A DNA stretch of 64,000 nt, taken from the NCBI GenBank assembly GCA_904420205.1, contig CAJFUN010000039.1, positions 95,709-159,708 on the forward strand. Reading direction: 5' to 3'. The translations under genes were made by a program, and so were the position numbers. Under the pieces are notes generated by a model. The model was not told the origin of the DNA, did not search any database, and saw nothing but the letters and a program-made list of their open reading frames with translations. The DNA is from Candidatus Parachristensenella avicola (GTDB taxonomy: Bacteria; Bacillota; Clostridia; Christensenellales; UMGS416). The number at the start of each line of letters is the position of its first letter. The first letter of the stretch is position 1. Positions 24,793-33,552 of this stretch are shown here, one piece after another.

Positions 24793-25947
24793 ATGCAAAT
24801 TGCCACCACAAAGGTCTGCCTCAATCCGCAGGCCCCGATTAAGGCCATCGGCTATGCCCAGCAGACTCAGCCCATGGAGCGAATACGGGATTTTCTTTAT
24901 GGGCGTATCCTTTTGCTGCGGCAGGGGGACGAGGCGTTTGTCCTGTGTGCGTTGGATCTGTGCTATAGCCCGCGCAGCCTGCAGTGTCAGCTACAGCAGA
25001 CCCTTGAAACCCGCTGGGGTGCCGCCGTCCATGTGATCATCAGCTGCACCCACACCCATTTCGGGCCCGATATCCATGACGAGGCCTATCAAACGCTGGT
25101 CCTCCGGCAGCTTGCCGACGCCATCCTTGCCATGAAGCCCCGAACGGCGCAACTCACCTGCGGCTATGCCTGGGAGCCCTACCGCCAGGTGGGCGACAGC
25201 CGCATCAGCCACTGGCAAACGGATCAGGTGCTGGCTCATACGCTCTGCTTCTATGAAGGTCCGGCGCGGGTCGCTTCGCTGTGCATCTACAACTGCCATC
25301 CCACGGTGCTGGGCGGCGACACACCCTTTTTCACCGGCGAATATCCGGGCGTAGCCCTACGGGCGCTGGAGTCACGCCACAGCGGTGAATTTTTCGCCTT
25401 TTTGCAGGGCGCGGCCGGCGATGTGAGCACCCGCTTCACCCGCCGGGCGCAGACCGAGCAAGAGATGGAGGCCTTCGGCCTAAAAATGGCGGATGAGTTT
25501 GACCGTCTATTGGCGCAATCCTCCCCGGTTCATCCCCTGACCCTCGCCTATCGGGAGCGGCTGGTTAAGCTCTCCCACAGCCTGAAAAATCCGGATCGCC
25601 TCGTTATCCCTGACTACTATAGCCCCCGGGAGCGGGAGGTGCTGGAATATGGCATCGCGTTTTCCAAACAAAATCTCGCTCATCCGGAGACATTGCAGGC
25701 CGACGCCCGGATCGATACCCTTTGCTTAGGCCCCTATCGCCTCGTCTTCTGTGAAAATGAGCTATTCAGCGAGTACAACCGGGCCCTGGACCCACAGCGG
25801 GCGGCCTTGGTATGCTATGCCCAGGGCCAGGGGCCTTACATCGCCGGCCCTTCCTTTGATGGAATGACCTACGAAACGTTGCAGGATACCCTCAGTGATG
25901 CCAGCCGCCAGGCGCTTCTGGCTGCGATCGCGGAGGCCGGAAAATAA
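24793..25947 (+). CDS. Neutral/alkaline ceramidase-like N-terminal-domain protein
   Basis: The 384-residue protein keeps landmarks of the neutral/alkaline non-lysosomal ceramidase N-terminal domain: CTHTHFGPDIH (zinc His ligands), NCHPTVLGGDTPFFTGEYPG (further His) and FLQGAAGDVSTR near the catalytic region. It lacks the signal peptide and C-terminal domain of true secreted ceramidases, so it is probably cytoplasmic and its substrate is unknown. Many such short homologues sit beside glycosidases, as here, where the GH36 gene starts 22 bp after the stop. The start has GGGAGGTG upstream. Cleavage of an amide in an imported glycoconjugate is one possibility; this is inference. Confidence 0.75.
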   Translation: MQIATTKVCLNPQAPIKAIGYAQQTQPMERIRDFLYGRILLLRQGDEAFVLCALDLCYSPRSLQCQLQQTLETRWGAAVHVIISCTHTHFGPDIHDEAYQTLVLRQLADAILAMKPRTAQLTCGYAWEPYRQVGDSRISHWQTDQVLAHTLCFYEGPARVASLCIYNCHPTVLGGDTPFFTGEYPGVALRALESRHSGEFFAFLQGAAGDVSTRFTRRAQTEQEMEAFGLKMADEFDRLLAQSSPVHPLTLAYRERLVKLSHSLKNPDRLVIPDYYSPREREVLEYGIAFSKQNLAHPETLQADARIDTLCLGPYRLVFCENELFSEYNRALDPQRAALVCYAQGQGPYIAGPSFDGMTYETLQDTLSDASRQALLAAIAEAGK

Positions 25948-25969
25948 ACGACGCGGAAAGGAGCCCCGC

Positions 25970-28156
25970 ATGTCTATTGTCATCGATGAAAATTTAGGTC
26001 TTTTTACCCTGCATACCCACTCCTCCACCTATCAGATAAAGGTAGGGCCTTATGGTTTTGTACTGCATACTTACTACGGCCCACGGATTGACGGCGAAGA
26101 TCTCAGTTACCTGCTGCCCCGCCGTTCCATGTCCTTTTCGGCCAATCCCGCCGACACCGGCAGCGACCGGAGCTTTTCCATGGACAGCCAGCCGCAGGAG
26201 TACGCGACCTATGGCGCTACCGATTATAGGGAAAGCGCCCTCCAGGTGACCGGGCCCGACGGCGCGGCCTATGCCGACCTTCGTTACGATGGTTTTGAAT
26301 GCTGCGCAGGAAAGTACGGCCTGGAAGGGCTTCCAGCGCTCTATGGCGAAGGCTTTGACACCCTGAAGCTATACTTGATCGACGCGCATACGGGCCTGCG
26401 GGTTACGCTGCTCTACGGCGTCCTGGAGCAGGAGGACGTGATCACCCGGGCCGCCTTAATTGAAAACCGCGGCACAGCCCCGTTGTCTTTGGATCGCGCG
26501 CTATCGCTCTGCCTGGATTTTCCCACCAGTGACTACGATCTATATACCTTCCACGGCCGCCACTGCCGGGAACGGATCCCTCAGCGGACGCCGCTCCCCC
26601 ATGGCAAGCTTCGGGTCGATTCGCTTCGCGGCGCCTCCAGCCATCAGTATAATCCATTCATCATTCTTTGCGATCGAAGCGCCTCCGAGGATGCCGGTTG
26701 CTGCTACGGCGCCAGCCTGGTATATAGCGGCAGCTTCCTGGCCCAGGCCGAAGTGGATCAGGCCGGTGCCACCCGCCTGGTGATGGGAATTCATCCGGAT
26801 ACCTTCCGTTGGTCCCTCGCGCCTGGCGACGTCTTTACGGTGCCGGAGGTATGCCTAACCTTCAGCGGCGAGGGGCTGACCGGCCTGTCCCATCGGCTGC
26901 ACCGTGCTTTCCGTGACCATCTGTGCCGCGGGAAATTCCGGACGGCCCGCCGGCCGGTGCTGATCAACTCTTGGGAAGCCGTATATTTTGACTTTGACAG
27001 CGATAAGCTTGTAGAGATTGCCCGCAGCGCGGCGCCGCTGGGCGTGGAACTGCTGGTGATGGACGACGGCTGGTTCGGCAAGCGGGACGATGACAATTCC
27101 GGGCTGGGCGACTGGGTGGTGAACGAGAAAAAGCTCAAAGGCAGCCTGGCCGAGCTGGCCCGCAGGGTGAACGAATGCGGCCTTGGCTTGGGCATCTGGA
27201 TCGAGCCGGAGATGGTCAGCGAAGACAGCGACCTCTACCGCGCCCATCCCGATTGGTGCCTGCATATCCCCGGCCGGGCCGGAAGCCGCAGCCGCAATCA
27301 GTTGGTGCTGGATATGGGCCGCAGCGATGTGCAGGATTATCTGTTAGCTTCCATCAGCGATGTGCTCCGGTCGGCCAACATCGCCTATGTCAAGTGGGAC
27401 ATGAACCGCCACCTAACGGAGGTGGGCTCCGCGGTCCTCCCGGCCGGTCGGCAGGGCGAGGCCGGTCATCGCCATATATTGGGCGTTTACCGGCTGATGG
27501 ATCGGCTGACCGCCGCCTTCCCCGATATCCTCTTTGAGGGCTGCTCCGGCGGCGGCGGCCGCTTTGATGCAGGCATGCTCTACTACACGCCCCAGATCTG
27601 GTGCAGCGATGATACCGACGCAGCTGAGCGCCTCATCATCCAATATGGCACAAGCTTCGGTTATCCCATCAGCACGGTGGGCAGCCACGTCTCCGTATGC
27701 CCCAACCACCAAACCGGCCGCACCACCCCGCTGCGCACCCGGGGCGTAGTGGCTATGGCCGGTACCTTTGGATATGAGCTGGACATTAGCCGCATGAGCG
27801 AGGAAGAAAAGCAGGAAGTCTCCGCTCAGGTGGCCCTCTATAAGCGCAACTATACCCTCATCAACCAGGGTGATTATTACCGGCTCAGCGATGTAATGGC
27901 CCAGTCCGATTACGCGGCTTGGCTATTTGTCAGCCCGGCGCAAGACCGAGCGCTGTTTAACTTTGTGCAGCGCTATGCCCAGGCCGCCTCCCCCGGCTTC
28001 CGGATCCGCTTGAAGGGGCTCAAGCCCCAGGCCCGCTACCGCATCGGCGATACGGGGTTGACCCTCTCTGGCGCCGCGCTCATGGGCGCCGGCCTGTATC
28101 TCCCGCCCATGGACGGGGATTATGGGGCGGTTCAATGGGAAATTGAGGAGATATAA
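25970..28156 (+). CDS. Alpha-galactosidase, GH36
   Basis: The 728-residue enzyme has the three-part GH36 build: an N-terminal beta domain (about 1-320), a TIM barrel and a C-terminal beta domain. Signature blocks are ELLVMDDGWFG, WVVNEKKLKG, IWIEPEMVSEDS, YVKWDMNR (nucleophile Asp), LFEGCSGGGGRFDAGML and WCSDDTDAAERL (acid/base Asp). It removes terminal alpha-galactose from oligosaccharides such as raffinose-family sugars, probably in the cytoplasm as there is no signal peptide. The ATG at 25970 follows GAAAGGAGC; a longer reading runs into the previous gene. It is the second gene of a two-gene operon with the ceramidase-like protein. Confidence 0.95.
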   Translation: MSIVIDENLGLFTLHTHSSTYQIKVGPYGFVLHTYYGPRIDGEDLSYLLPRRSMSFSANPADTGSDRSFSMDSQPQEYATYGATDYRESALQVTGPDGAAYADLRYDGFECCAGKYGLEGLPALYGEGFDTLKLYLIDAHTGLRVTLLYGVLEQEDVITRAALIENRGTAPLSLDRALSLCLDFPTSDYDLYTFHGRHCRERIPQRTPLPHGKLRVDSLRGASSHQYNPFIILCDRSASEDAGCCYGASLVYSGSFLAQAEVDQAGATRLVMGIHPDTFRWSLAPGDVFTVPEVCLTFSGEGLTGLSHRLHRAFRDHLCRGKFRTARRPVLINSWEAVYFDFDSDKLVEIARSAAPLGVELLVMDDGWFGKRDDDNSGLGDWVVNEKKLKGSLAELARRVNECGLGLGIWIEPEMVSEDSDLYRAHPDWCLHIPGRAGSRSRNQLVLDMGRSDVQDYLLASISDVLRSANIAYVKWDMNRHLTEVGSAVLPAGRQGEAGHRHILGVYRLMDRLTAAFPDILFEGCSGGGGRFDAGMLYYTPQIWCSDDTDAAERLIIQYGTSFGYPISTVGSHVSVCPNHQTGRTTPLRTRGVVAMAGTFGYELDISRMSEEEKQEVSAQVALYKRNYTLINQGDYYRLSDVMAQSDYAAWLFVSPAQDRALFNFVQRYAQAASPGFRIRLKGLKPQARYRIGDTGLTLSGAALMGAGLYLPPMDGDYGAVQWEIEEI

Positions 28157-28277
28157 GGCGCCTTCTTTGAGATTTTTCCGTTGACCGGAAGGGTTTTGGC
28201 CCCCTATGGCGTATTATTAACAGCACACAAGATCAAGGCCGGTGCGGCATATGCCGGCGCCGGCGAAGGAGAATCGC

Positions 28278-28784
28278 ATGATCGCAACCATTGAAATGGA
28301 AAAAGGCGGCGTAATCAAGATCCAGCTGGATGATACCTACGCCCCCAATACGGTAAAGAATTTCGCCTCGCTGGCCAAAGCCGGCTTTTACGACGGCCTT
28401 ATCTTTCACCGGGTCATCCCCGGCTTCATGATCCAGGGCGGCGACCCCATGGGCACCGGTATGGGCGGTCCCGGCTATACCATCCGGGGAGAGTTTTCCA
28501 GCAACGGATATAACAACCCGCTGCGCCATACCCGCGGCGTCATCTCTATGGCCCGCGCCGCTCATCCCAATTCGGCGGGTTCCCAGTTTTTCATCATGCA
28601 CGCGGATGCGCCCCATCTGGACGGCCAGTACGCCGCCTTCGGCCATGTGATTGAAGGCATGGATGTGGTGGACCGCATCGCTTCCGTGGCGACCGATATG
28701 CGCGACCGCCCCCTGGACGATATGCGCATCGCCCGCATCACCGTGGATGCGGAGGACGTGGGCGAGCCCGAGAAGATCCTGTAA
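28278..28784 (+). CDS. Cyclophilin-type peptidyl-prolyl isomerase
   Basis: The compact 168-residue single-domain cyclophilin carries FHRVIPGFMIQGGDP (active-site Arg and Phe), GSQFFIMHADAPHLDG and FGHVIEGMDVVD. It catalyses cis-trans isomerisation of prolyl bonds in the cytoplasm, as no signal peptide is present. The ATG at 28278 is preceded by GAAGGAG; the upstream in-frame ATG at 28242 has no such site. Its stop overlaps the patatin start in a TAATG, so the two are translated together. A TTGACC/TATGGC pair with an 18-bp spacer in the 120-bp upstream gap may be the promoter, but the -10 is weak. Confidence 0.95.
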   Translation: MIATIEMEKGGVIKIQLDDTYAPNTVKNFASLAKAGFYDGLIFHRVIPGFMIQGGDPMGTGMGGPGYTIRGEFSSNGYNNPLRHTRGVISMARAAHPNSAGSQFFIMHADAPHLDGQYAAFGHVIEGMDVVDRIASVATDMRDRPLDDMRIARITVDAEDVGEPEKIL

Positions 28785-30004
28785 TGGGGCAGCCCCTGCT
28801 CCCCCGCCGGGAAGGGGATATCCTCATCCCCCCGGAGGGCTTCGGGCTTGTATTTATGGGCGGCGGCGCCAAAGGCGCCTATCAGCTGGGCGTCTGGCAG
28901 GCCCTGCGGGAGATGGAGATTCCCATTCAGGCTGTCACCGGCGCGTCTATCGGCTCTATCAACGGCGCGCTGCTGGCTCAGGGCGACTTTCAAGCTGCCT
29001 TGGATGCCTGGCACAGCGTACGCATGAGTCAGATCATCAAGGCCGACGGGATATCGGACGCTACGGAAAACCTGTTGGATCCGCGCAATCTAGCCGCCAT
29101 CACCCGGGAGATGATCGTGCGCAGGGGCCTGGATAACACGCCGCTGCGCGATACGCTGGCCGCCATCCTGGACGAGGACCGCATCCGTGCGTCTGGGATT
29201 GATTACGGCATGACCACCTTCTCCAAGACGGATCTTTCCACAACGGAAATTTTTGTGGAAGAGATCCCCCGGGGTCAGCTGATCGACTATATCATGGCCA
29301 GCGCTTGTTTTCCCATTTTCAAATCCGTGCATATAGGGGAAAATGAGTTCATCGACGGCGGCATCGGCGATAATATGCCGGTGCGGATGCTGCTGCGCCG
29401 GGGCTGTAAGCATATCATCACCGTGGACATCGGCGGCGTAGGCCTAGTGCGCCCGGTGCATCCTGCCGATGCTACGATCGTCAATATCAAGTACTCCATG
29501 CCTCTGGGCGGACTCTTTGACCTATCGCCTGAAACCCTAGCATATAACCAAACTCTGGGATATTTGGACACCATGAAGGTCTTCGGCCGGATGAAGGGGA
29601 AGTATTATTTCTTCCCCTGCGCTGCCTATGGGCGGATGACGGATCACTTTTCCCGCTATACCTGCGAGGGGCTGGAGGAAGCGGCGTTGCTCTATGGGAT
29701 GAAGCGCGACCGCGCCTACAGCGCGGAAGAATTCTTTGGCGCCCTTCTGGATGCCTTTGAGCGCGAACAGCCCCGTTTCGAGCAGAAGCTGGAATCCCCG
29801 GCCTATCGGAACATTCTGCGGGAACTCAAAACCGGAGGCGGATTGACTGGCTCGCTGGACGGCCCCATGCGGCTGCACACGGCCATGGAGGCGATGGCCT
29901 CCTCACGCCCCGGACTTTGGGGGCGCGGACGGCTGCTGGTGCTGGAACGCGAGCGGCGCGGCGCGCAGGCCATGCTCACCCTGATCCGGCTGGGCGGGCT
30001 TTAA
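28784..30004 (+). CDS. Patatin-like phospholipase
   Basis: The 406-residue serine hydrolase of the patatin family has the oxyanion-hole motif GGGAKGAYQLG (about 26-36), nucleophile Ser in GASIGSING (about 51-59) and catalytic Asp in IDGGIGDNMPV (about 190-200). It belongs to the bacterial RssA-like group of acyl hydrolases acting on lipid substrates. There is no signal peptide or membrane segment, and a C-terminal region of about 150 residues is unassigned. The start codon overlaps the cyclophilin stop by one base and lacks its own good Shine-Dalgarno sequence, so expression should depend on the upstream gene. The natural substrate is not evident. Confidence 0.88.
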   Translation: MGQPLLPRREGDILIPPEGFGLVFMGGGAKGAYQLGVWQALREMEIPIQAVTGASIGSINGALLAQGDFQAALDAWHSVRMSQIIKADGISDATENLLDPRNLAAITREMIVRRGLDNTPLRDTLAAILDEDRIRASGIDYGMTTFSKTDLSTTEIFVEEIPRGQLIDYIMASACFPIFKSVHIGENEFIDGGIGDNMPVRMLLRRGCKHIITVDIGGVGLVRPVHPADATIVNIKYSMPLGGLFDLSPETLAYNQTLGYLDTMKVFGRMKGKYYFFPCAAYGRMTDHFSRYTCEGLEEAALLYGMKRDRAYSAEEFFGALLDAFEREQPRFEQKLESPAYRNILRELKTGGGLTGSLDGPMRLHTAMEAMASSRPGLWGRGRLLVLERERRGAQAMLTLIRLGGL

Positions 30005-30073
30005 CTCGGTTTATGAATCGGCGGGCCCCACGGGCAAGCCTTTCATCATTTCTGAAAAGGAAAGGAGCACAAC

Positions 30074-30526
30074 ATGCGGCAGGAACTGACGGTTTTGGTA
30101 GAAACCTATCTCAATTCTCAGAACTGGAAATTTAACTACAATTCGGCAAAGGGTCTCTTTACCCTGAATATGTCGGCAAAGAACTTTACGAGCGTACGTA
30201 TCGTCGTTCAGATTAACGATGACAGCATCATCTCCTATGCCATATCGCCCATCAATGTGCCGGAGGAGAAGCGCCAGGCCGCCTGTGAATTCATCACCCG
30301 CGCCAACTACGGCATGAAGGTCGGCACGCTGGAGATGGACATGAACGACGGCGAGATCCGCAACCGCACCTACATCATCGCCAAAGACGGCCTTCCCAAA
30401 CTGGCGGATGTAGAAAAGTGCGTGGACTTCTCCTTCCTGGTGCTGGATCACTACGGCAAGGGCCTGCTGCCCATGATTTACGGCAACCTGACGCCTGAGG
30501 CCGCCGTCAAGCTGGTCGAAGGATAA
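30074..30526 (+). CDS. YbjN-like domain protein, copy 1
   Basis: This is a 150-residue cytoplasmic protein with the alternating strand/helix pattern of YbjN/type-III-chaperone-like domains (QNWKFNYNSAKGLFTLNM, then VVQINDDSIISYAI and a helical middle INVPEEKRQAACEFI). Its function in this family is poorly defined, with stress-linked regulation or chaperone-like roles proposed elsewhere. The start follows GAAAGGAGCACAAC. It is the first of two tandem paralogues, about 87% identical over the whole length by direct comparison (20 of 150 differences). It has no membrane segment and no catalytic motif. Confidence 0.75.
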   Translation: MRQELTVLVETYLNSQNWKFNYNSAKGLFTLNMSAKNFTSVRIVVQINDDSIISYAISPINVPEEKRQAACEFITRANYGMKVGTLEMDMNDGEIRNRTYIIAKDGLPKLADVEKCVDFSFLVLDHYGKGLLPMIYGNLTPEAAVKLVEG

Positions 30527-30602
30527 GGCTAATGCCTTCGCGTTTTATATCCATCGTCCCACGGGATGATGATCATTGTTGAACCGTTGAAAGGAGCACA
30601 AC

Positions 30603-31055
30603 ATGCGACAGGAACTGGCAGTTTTGGTGGAAACCTATCTCAATTCTCAGAACTGGAAATTCGGTTATAATGCTGACCGTGGCCTCTTCACCCTGAATAT
30701 GTCAACGAAAAACTTTACCGGCTCCCGCGTAGTCATCCAGATCAATGACGACAGCATCATCGCCTACGCCATCGCTCCCATCAATGTGCCGGAGGAGAAG
30801 CGCCAGGCCGCCTGTGAATTTATCGCCCGGGCCAACTACGGCCTAAAAGTCGGTACGCTGGAAATGGACATGAACGACGGTGAGATCCGCAACCGTACCT
30901 ACATCATCGCTAAGGACGCGCTGCCGAACCTGGCCGACGTAGAGAAGTGCGTGGACTTCTCCTTCCTGGTGCTGGACCGCTATGGCAAGGGCCTGCTGCC
31001 CATGATCTATGGCAACCTGACGCCCGAAGCTGCCGTCAATTTGGCGGAGAGCTAA
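30603..31055 (+). CDS. YbjN-like domain protein, copy 2
   Basis: This is the second 150-residue copy, starting behind the same GAAAGGAGCACAAC leader as copy 1. Differences cluster in residues 20-50, while residues 60-140 are nearly invariant (NVPEEKRQAACEF, GTLEMDMNDGEIRNRTYIIA). Most changes are conservative, which points to selection on both copies rather than decay. The gap between the copies is 76 bp without a clear terminator, so both may be on one transcript ending at the hairpin at 31117. Whether the two form a heterodimer or are expressed differently cannot be judged from sequence. Confidence 0.75.
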   Translation: MRQELAVLVETYLNSQNWKFGYNADRGLFTLNMSTKNFTGSRVVIQINDDSIIAYAIAPINVPEEKRQAACEFIARANYGLKVGTLEMDMNDGEIRNRTYIIAKDALPNLADVEKCVDFSFLVLDRYGKGLLPMIYGNLTPEAAVNLAES

Positions 31056-31116
31056 ATTATCGGCCCACCTCCATTTCCCCCCGGCGCGCCCGGCGGGCCT
31101 TCTATGACGCATAACA

Positions 31117-31152
31117 AACACCGGCCTGCTAGGGGCCGGTGTTTCTCTTTTT
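31117..31152 (+). terminator. Intrinsic terminator after the YbjN-like pair
   Basis: The stem AACACCGGCC with its near-complement and a short loop is followed by TCTCTTTTT. It lies just before dcd. Confidence 0.85.
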
Positions 31153-31184
31153 GCGCATTCCCACATTCCCCGAAAGGAGCGGCT

Positions 31185-31712
31185 ATGATTCTGTCCGGCA
31201 AGGAGATCCAGCGCCGCCTCGGCGGCGATATCATCATTGATCCCTTTGATGAGAAACAGCTGAACCCCAACAGCTACAACCTAACGCTGTATCCGGAGCT
31301 ATTGACCTATCGCGAGAACACATTGGATATGAAGCGGCCCAATCCCACCTGCCGGTTGGATATTCCTGAGCAGGGGCTGCTTTTAACGCCGGGACGGCTT
31401 TATCTGGGACGCACGCGGGAATATACCCGCACCGAGGGCCTGGTGCCCATGTTGGAGGGGCGATCCTCTGTCGGCCGGCTGGGGCTTTTCATCCATGTGA
31501 CCGCCGGCTTTGGCGACGTAGGCTTTGCTGGCTACTGGACGCTGGAAATCTTCTGCGTGCAGCCCATCCGTATTTACCCTGGGATTGAGATCTGCCAAAT
31601 CTATTACCATACCCTTCTAGGCGACTATGAAAGCTACCGCAGTGGAAAATATCAGAACAATACCGGCATCCAACCCAGTCTGCTGTATCAGGACTTTGAG
31701 GACAAACCATGA
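31185..31712 (+). CDS. dcd: dCTP deaminase
   Basis: The 175-residue enzyme starts at the ATG behind CGAAAGGAG. It shows the family order MILSGKEI, NPNSYNLTL, GRSSVGRLGLF (phosphate-binding) and VTAGFGDVGFAGYWTLEI, which carries the catalytic Glu. It deaminates dCTP to dUTP for thymidylate synthesis; some members are bifunctional and go on to dUMP. It would assemble as a trimer. The gene is single, bounded by terminators on both sides. Length is close to that of known Dcd proteins. Confidence 0.92.
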   Translation: MILSGKEIQRRLGGDIIIDPFDEKQLNPNSYNLTLYPELLTYRENTLDMKRPNPTCRLDIPEQGLLLTPGRLYLGRTREYTRTEGLVPMLEGRSSVGRLGLFIHVTAGFGDVGFAGYWTLEIFCVQPIRIYPGIEICQIYYHTLLGDYESYRSGKYQNNTGIQPSLLYQDFEDKP

Positions 31713-31723
31713 TAAAGAAACAG

Positions 31724-31755
31724 GCCTTGGAGCAGTGCTCCAAGGCTTGTTCTAT
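31724..31755 (+). terminator. Intrinsic terminator after dcd
   Basis: A perfect 10-bp stem, GCCTTGGAGC with GCTCCAAGGC and an AGT loop, then TTGTTCT. It starts 12 bp after the stop codon. Confidence 0.8.
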
Positions 31756-31814
31756 ATCCGATGGAAGGTTCAGGGCGCAGGCACCCTCATGCCCCGCGTC
31801 AGATGCAAGCGGCG

Positions 31815-32678
31815 TTATCCCGCTACATGCATCCCCTGGGTGGCTGCCCGGCGGTGCAGCATAGCGCGCACCACAAAGAACAGCACCACCATGACCGCGG
31901 AGATGGCCAGCACCCATAGGCCATAGCGGGTAAACCCGCTGCCCAGCTCCTGAATCACTGCCATGACCAACTGATCGGCCATTGCGTTGCCGGATAAGGA
32001 GCTCTCCGCTGCGATGTTCAGCACCATGTTGACGCTGACCAAGGCTGCGCCAGCCACCAGGCCGGTAAATCCTCCCCAAGCGAGCCATTCGTGCCAGCTG
32101 AAGCGCACCAGCATAATCAGCAGCATGCATGCGGTGACCAGCCCCAGAAGCAAGGCTTTCGTCGTGGTGGAGAACAGCATCCGGATCACCTCAATATCCG
32201 ACTGGCTCAGTCCAATGTCCAACTCCCTATAGGAGGGGATATATTGCGTCAACACGCCCTCCAGCGTAACCTCCGTCTGCATGCGCAGCACCTTTTCCAG
32301 CGATTCGCTGGATGCTCCGCTCTGGCCCGCTGCAGCCTCGACGATCGCGTCCACCAGCGCTTGCTTCTGCTCGTCAGAAAGGGTAAATTCACCTTCGCTG
32401 GTAATGAGATAGTGGCAATAGCCAACAAAATAGTTCACAACAAGCTCTTTTACTGCCTCTGAGTTGGCCATTTGGGTCAACACATTTTCCCCGCTGCTGG
32501 AGAGCAGCGAGGTCAGAATTGCGTCCGTATCCGCCTCATCCATAATACGGTAAAGGGCCTCCTCGGTCATCATCCGCTCCACCGACTGGATGGTAACCCA
32601 AGCAACAAGCCCGCCTAAAGCGCCGAAACATAGCACCAGCGCCAGTATAGCTGAGAGAACCTTCCACAAAATCCGCAT
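31815..32678 (-). CDS. Hypothetical membrane protein, four membrane segments
   Basis: The 287-residue protein starts at ATG 32678 behind GGGGGAG. One membrane helix lies at about 5-27, followed by an extracytoplasmic helical domain (about 30-175) rich in Glu, Asp and Ser. Three helices follow (about 180-200, 207-232 and 250-275), and the end is basic (HRRAATQG). I do not recognise the family. The topology of a single helix, an outside domain and three helices resembles unassigned Firmicute envelope proteins. It diverges from the ArsR-like regulator and shares its 180-bp control region, so it may be a target of that regulator (inference). Confidence 0.75.
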   Translation of the reverse strand: MRILWKVLSAILALVLCFGALGGLVAWVTIQSVERMMTEEALYRIMDEADTDAILTSLLSSSGENVLTQMANSEAVKELVVNYFVGYCHYLITSEGEFTLSDEQKQALVDAIVEAAAGQSGASSESLEKVLRMQTEVTLEGVLTQYIPSYRELDIGLSQSDIEVIRMLFSTTTKALLLGLVTACMLLIMLVRFSWHEWLAWGGFTGLVAGAALVSVNMVLNIAAESSLSGNAMADQLVMAVIQELGSGFTRYGLWVLAISAVMVVLFFVVRAMLHRRAATQGMHVAG

Positions 32679-32769
32679 CGCAACTCCCCCTATCATTACG
32701 AAATATGCTACCACAATTTGTCCCTTCCTGCAACCCGAGCGGGTTTTTGTTTTTTGTAAACTATGTTTT

Positions 32770-32804
32770 TACGTATTTACATAATTACGTATTTACGATA
32801 AAAT
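32770..32804 (+). promoter_or_regulatory. Promoter with a direct-repeat operator, ArsR-like gene
   Basis: TTTACA (32776-32781), a 17-bp spacer and TAAAAT (32799-32804) make a good promoter. Two exact 11-bp direct repeats TACGTATTTAC (32770-32780 and 32786-32796), 16 bp apart, cover the -35 box and the spacer. A protein bound there would block the polymerase, so autoregulation by the downstream regulator is likely. Confidence 0.75.
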
Positions 32805-32855
32805 AGAGGGAGAATCCGGGCTGGACACAGCCTCTGAAAATGGGAGGAACATGTT

Positions 32856-33476
32856 ATGGAACGTGACTACGGTGCAGAACTGGACGAGATCCGCAGGGAT
32901 CTTCAGGTAATCCGTCAACAGCTGGCCCAAAGCGCAGCGGACCATGACGACAGGCCCGATATAGGGGCGCCGGTGGGCAAGGTATACCGGGCGCCGGGCC
33001 TTGCCCAGGACAAAGCGCTAAACCAAGTGCAGCGCCGCCTGGAGACGGAATGCGGCCAAAGCGGGGACAGCGGACGGATCGCTTATGCCGGCGTGTTTAC
33101 CAATGGAGAGAATCAATCCACCTGGTCCAGGGAGTCGGTCTCCGCCGACGGGCTGCTGCGGCTTGCCGGCACCCCGGCGGCTGACCGGGTGATGCGCGCC
33201 CTAGGCGGGCCGGAGCTAACCATGCTGACAGCCATGCTGAAGGGCAGCCGCTCTGTGTCTCAGCTGGTAGAAGACTGCGGGTTTGGCACTACCGGCCAAG
33301 CCTATCATCACCTCAAAGCGCTGCTGGCTGCTGATTTGGTGCAGGAAGAGCCGTCCGCTCCCCGGGGCCGCTACCGCGTGATACCCCACAGAGTGCAGGG
33401 TGTGCTGATGGTGCTCTGCGGCGTAGCCGATCTGCTTTCCGCTCCCGGCCCCGAGGGTAGGCTGATACAGGGCTGA
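32856..33476 (+). CDS. ArsR-like winged-helix transcriptional regulator
   Basis: The 206-residue protein has a charged, possibly coiled-coil N-terminus (about 1-25), a linker region to about 100 and a C-terminal winged helix. The helix-turn-helix is around residues 120-155 (ELTMLTAMLKGSRSVSQLVE then TTGQAYHHLKALLAADLV), followed by the wing GRYRVIPH and a final dimerisation helix. This arrangement fits ArsR-type repressors, though no metal-binding cysteines typical of ArsR/SmtB are evident and the inducer is unknown. It has its own promoter carrying direct repeats that could be its operator, and a terminator 44 bp after the stop. Confidence 0.75.
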   Translation: MERDYGAELDEIRRDLQVIRQQLAQSAADHDDRPDIGAPVGKVYRAPGLAQDKALNQVQRRLETECGQSGDSGRIAYAGVFTNGENQSTWSRESVSADGLLRLAGTPAADRVMRALGGPELTMLTAMLKGSRSVSQLVEDCGFGTTGQAYHHLKALLAADLVQEEPSAPRGRYRVIPHRVQGVLMVLCGVADLLSAPGPEGRLIQG

Positions 33477-33519
33477 ATCCGGGTCCATCCCAATTTCACC
33501 TCCAGCGGGATCAACAAAG

Positions 33520-33552
33520 AAAGCAAGAGGACGACCACCGTCCTCTTGCTTT
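33520..33552 (+). terminator. Terminator-like hairpin after the regulator
   Basis: A perfect 14-bp stem (AAAGCAAGAGGACG with its complement, ACCAC loop). The T-run is short and lies inside the stem, so efficiency is uncertain. Confidence 0.65.
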
